Assembly (NCBI GenBank): GCA_020161015.1
Contig: JAIUOT010000017.1
Coordinates: 62,001 to 126,000, forward strand
From: Actinomycetota bacterium
GTDB taxonomy: Bacteria > Actinomycetota > Actinomycetes > Propionibacteriales > Propionibacteriaceae
Length of the DNA stretch: 64,000 nucleotides
Direction: 5' to 3'
A program made the position numbers and the translations under genes. Position 1 is the stretch's first letter. Each line of letters starts with the position of its first letter. The notes beneath the pieces were generated by a model, which was not told the DNA's origin, ran no database searches, and was given only the letters and a program-made list of their open reading frames with translations. Shown in pieces: positions 63,801-64,000 of the stretch.

Positions 63801-64000
63801 CTCGCCGCGTCGAGCCCGGCGATCGCCCGGCGCAGGCGCATGATCCGCGACTGGACCTCCTCCCGCGGCGCGGCCAGCAAGAGCGCGTCGGTGGCATCCG
63901 GGGGTGCGTCGAGGGAGCCGGCCAGCGCGCCGGTCAGGACGTCGAGGCTGCGGCGCAGCCGATCGCGCACGCGGGAGCGCAGCTCGGCGGAGGCCATCCG
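60845..64000 (-). CDS. recB: RecB subunit of exonuclease V, N-terminus cut by window
   Basis: The visible 1,051 residues lack only the beginning (Walker A) of this SF1A helicase-nuclease, which processes double-strand breaks with RecC and RecD. The window end falls in motif Ia, just before MASAELRSRVRDRL. Motif II is VVLVDEFQDTDPVQW, motif III LIGDPKQSIYAFRGADV, motif V VMTVHKAKGLQFPVVLLPE and motif VI YVALTRAQSQVTLWW. The C-terminal nuclease has VVVDYKTNRLGPAEL with the catalytic Asp and Lys. A Met at 63997 is internal, not the start. Confidence 0.95.
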   Translation of the reverse strand, partial: RMASAELRSRVRDRLRRSLDVLTGALAGSLDAPPDATDALLLAAPREEVQSRIMRLRRAIAGLDAASIMTIHQFCQAMLDELGVLATADPQATLTEDLSLLLDQVVDDLYLARYARSEQGPPFGLETARALARSAVELPVAPLRPEAADGRAAERVAFAAEARAELDRRKRRLGLYSFDDQLLRLRDSLRGVSGQAAAERLRRRCQVVLVDEFQDTDPVQWDVLRDTFDGHVPLVLIGDPKQSIYAFRGADVIAYTDAVAAATTYSLTENHRADAPVVAAVGALFADALLGDGIAVPPVTASHHAARLRAPSGSPWVAPARLRCVAADQPLFAGDARGRVVADLTAELIDLLTSGVEVESAQGWRPLRENDVAILVSRNAFGRQVADALTGAGIAVAFSGADSIFATDAARDWLTLLRALDQPRRAAVRAAILTDFVGGDLTGLATADDEQLTAWAGTLQGWARVLAGQGVAALFAAVQAEAGPDGRGLAERVLRRPRGERDLTDYRHLAEILHEQHSDGLRGTALVAWLAEAVERSASTSDRVRRLETDRHAVQVMTVHKAKGLQFPVVLLPEAADLWVPDEDNDASLAYHEGTRRVLDVGGRDAPGRDGRRRAYDTEEAEDRLRSLYVALTRAQSQVTLWWTRTRANTAASPLHRLLFRRRGVVAAPEPAYPVDEPPGDGHPRDLPWLAAAGFRVEDAPLRVPGRLPAAGDRGLTLRPGRFDRGIDALWRRTSYSGLTEAVHARPPVALAAEPVLDDEPDAATPVADVTAGPPSPMAALPGGTAFGSLVHHVLENLDWFAPTPADEPALAGRLREATTAAAERFGVPGVTPEALAEAMLPSLLTPLGPLTGGLPLAGVPVRDRLSELSFEFPLGTAASTTTLGEVADLLDRWLPATDPLAGYPEELRHPALGGQVLRGFLTGSIDSVLRVPGADGPRFVVVDYKTNRLGPAELTLDHYAQPAMVAEMVRTHYPLQAILYCVALHRFLGQRLVGYDPARHLGGAGYLFVRGMGGRHVVPSADGMPGVFAWFPPAGLVAELSDLLADRGPR

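Noticed and set aside
63995..63997. ATG at the window edge as the recB start
   Set aside because: The sequence there is motif Ia of RecB; the Walker A domain must lie further upstream, outside the window.

Overview
The window is high-GC, gene-dense DNA with frequent GTG starts, 1-8 bp gene overlaps and many start codons placed six bases after a TAnnnT-type -10 element, which is typical of Actinomycetota. The gene content (SecA with a DUF6459 protein downstream, ImuA'-ImuB-DnaE2, 180-kDa class NAD-glutamate dehydrogenase, DUF3107, AdnAB, PknG, RecBCD, Ku) fits an actinomycete; a Propionibacteriales-like host is my guess from overall composition, not a proven assignment. No rRNA, tRNA, CRISPR array, insertion sequence or phage gene was seen.

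Layout: 1-1.6 kb, end of a polar amino acid ABC transporter. 1.7-7.5 kb, secA and two tandem FG-GAP beta-propeller lipoproteins. 7.4-9.8 kb (minus), a DUF6459 protein, a polytopic membrane protein and a cupredoxin-like lipoprotein. 9.8-14.1 kb, a WS/DGAT-like protein, a DUF6912 protein, ku and pruA. 14.1-14.67 kb is the only long non-coding stretch and holds three structured palindromic repeats. 14.67-20.45 kb is the SOS mutasome operon imuA'-imuB-dnaE2 behind a LexA box. 20.5-31.8 kb holds mainly metabolic genes: a PQQ-type sugar dehydrogenase, a saccharopine dehydrogenase-like enzyme, NAD-GDH, a phosphotransferase, a PHP phosphoesterase and trpS. 31.8-32.2 kb is a guanidine-III riboswitch followed by a guanidinium exporter gene. 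32.2-38 kb holds a DEAD-box helicase that appears to start with CTG, a toroid protein, a RIO1-like kinase behind a 20-codon leader ORF with a Shine-Dalgarno-masking hairpin, and DUF3107.

38.1-49.5 kb (minus) is the most unusual part: nine tightly packed or overlapping genes, TelA / unknown 184 aa / CbbX-like AAA / GlnX-like four-helix membrane protein / coiled-coil protein / PknG-like kinase / PP2C phosphatase / VWA protein / FHA protein. I read it as one membrane-linked phospho-signalling system that combines a TerY-P-type triad (VWA, kinase, PP2C) with TelA and the PknG-GlnX glutamate-sensing branch. Zinc ribbons recur on the kinase, the phosphatase and the FHA protein. NAD-GDH, a known target of the PknG/FHA pathway in mycobacteria, lies about 10 kb away.

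49.6-56.8 kb is adnA-adnB-nudC. 56.8-64 kb (minus) is serA, an aldo/keto reductase, recD and the 3' part of recB. AdnAB, RecBCD and Ku together give the host three double-strand-break end-processing routes.
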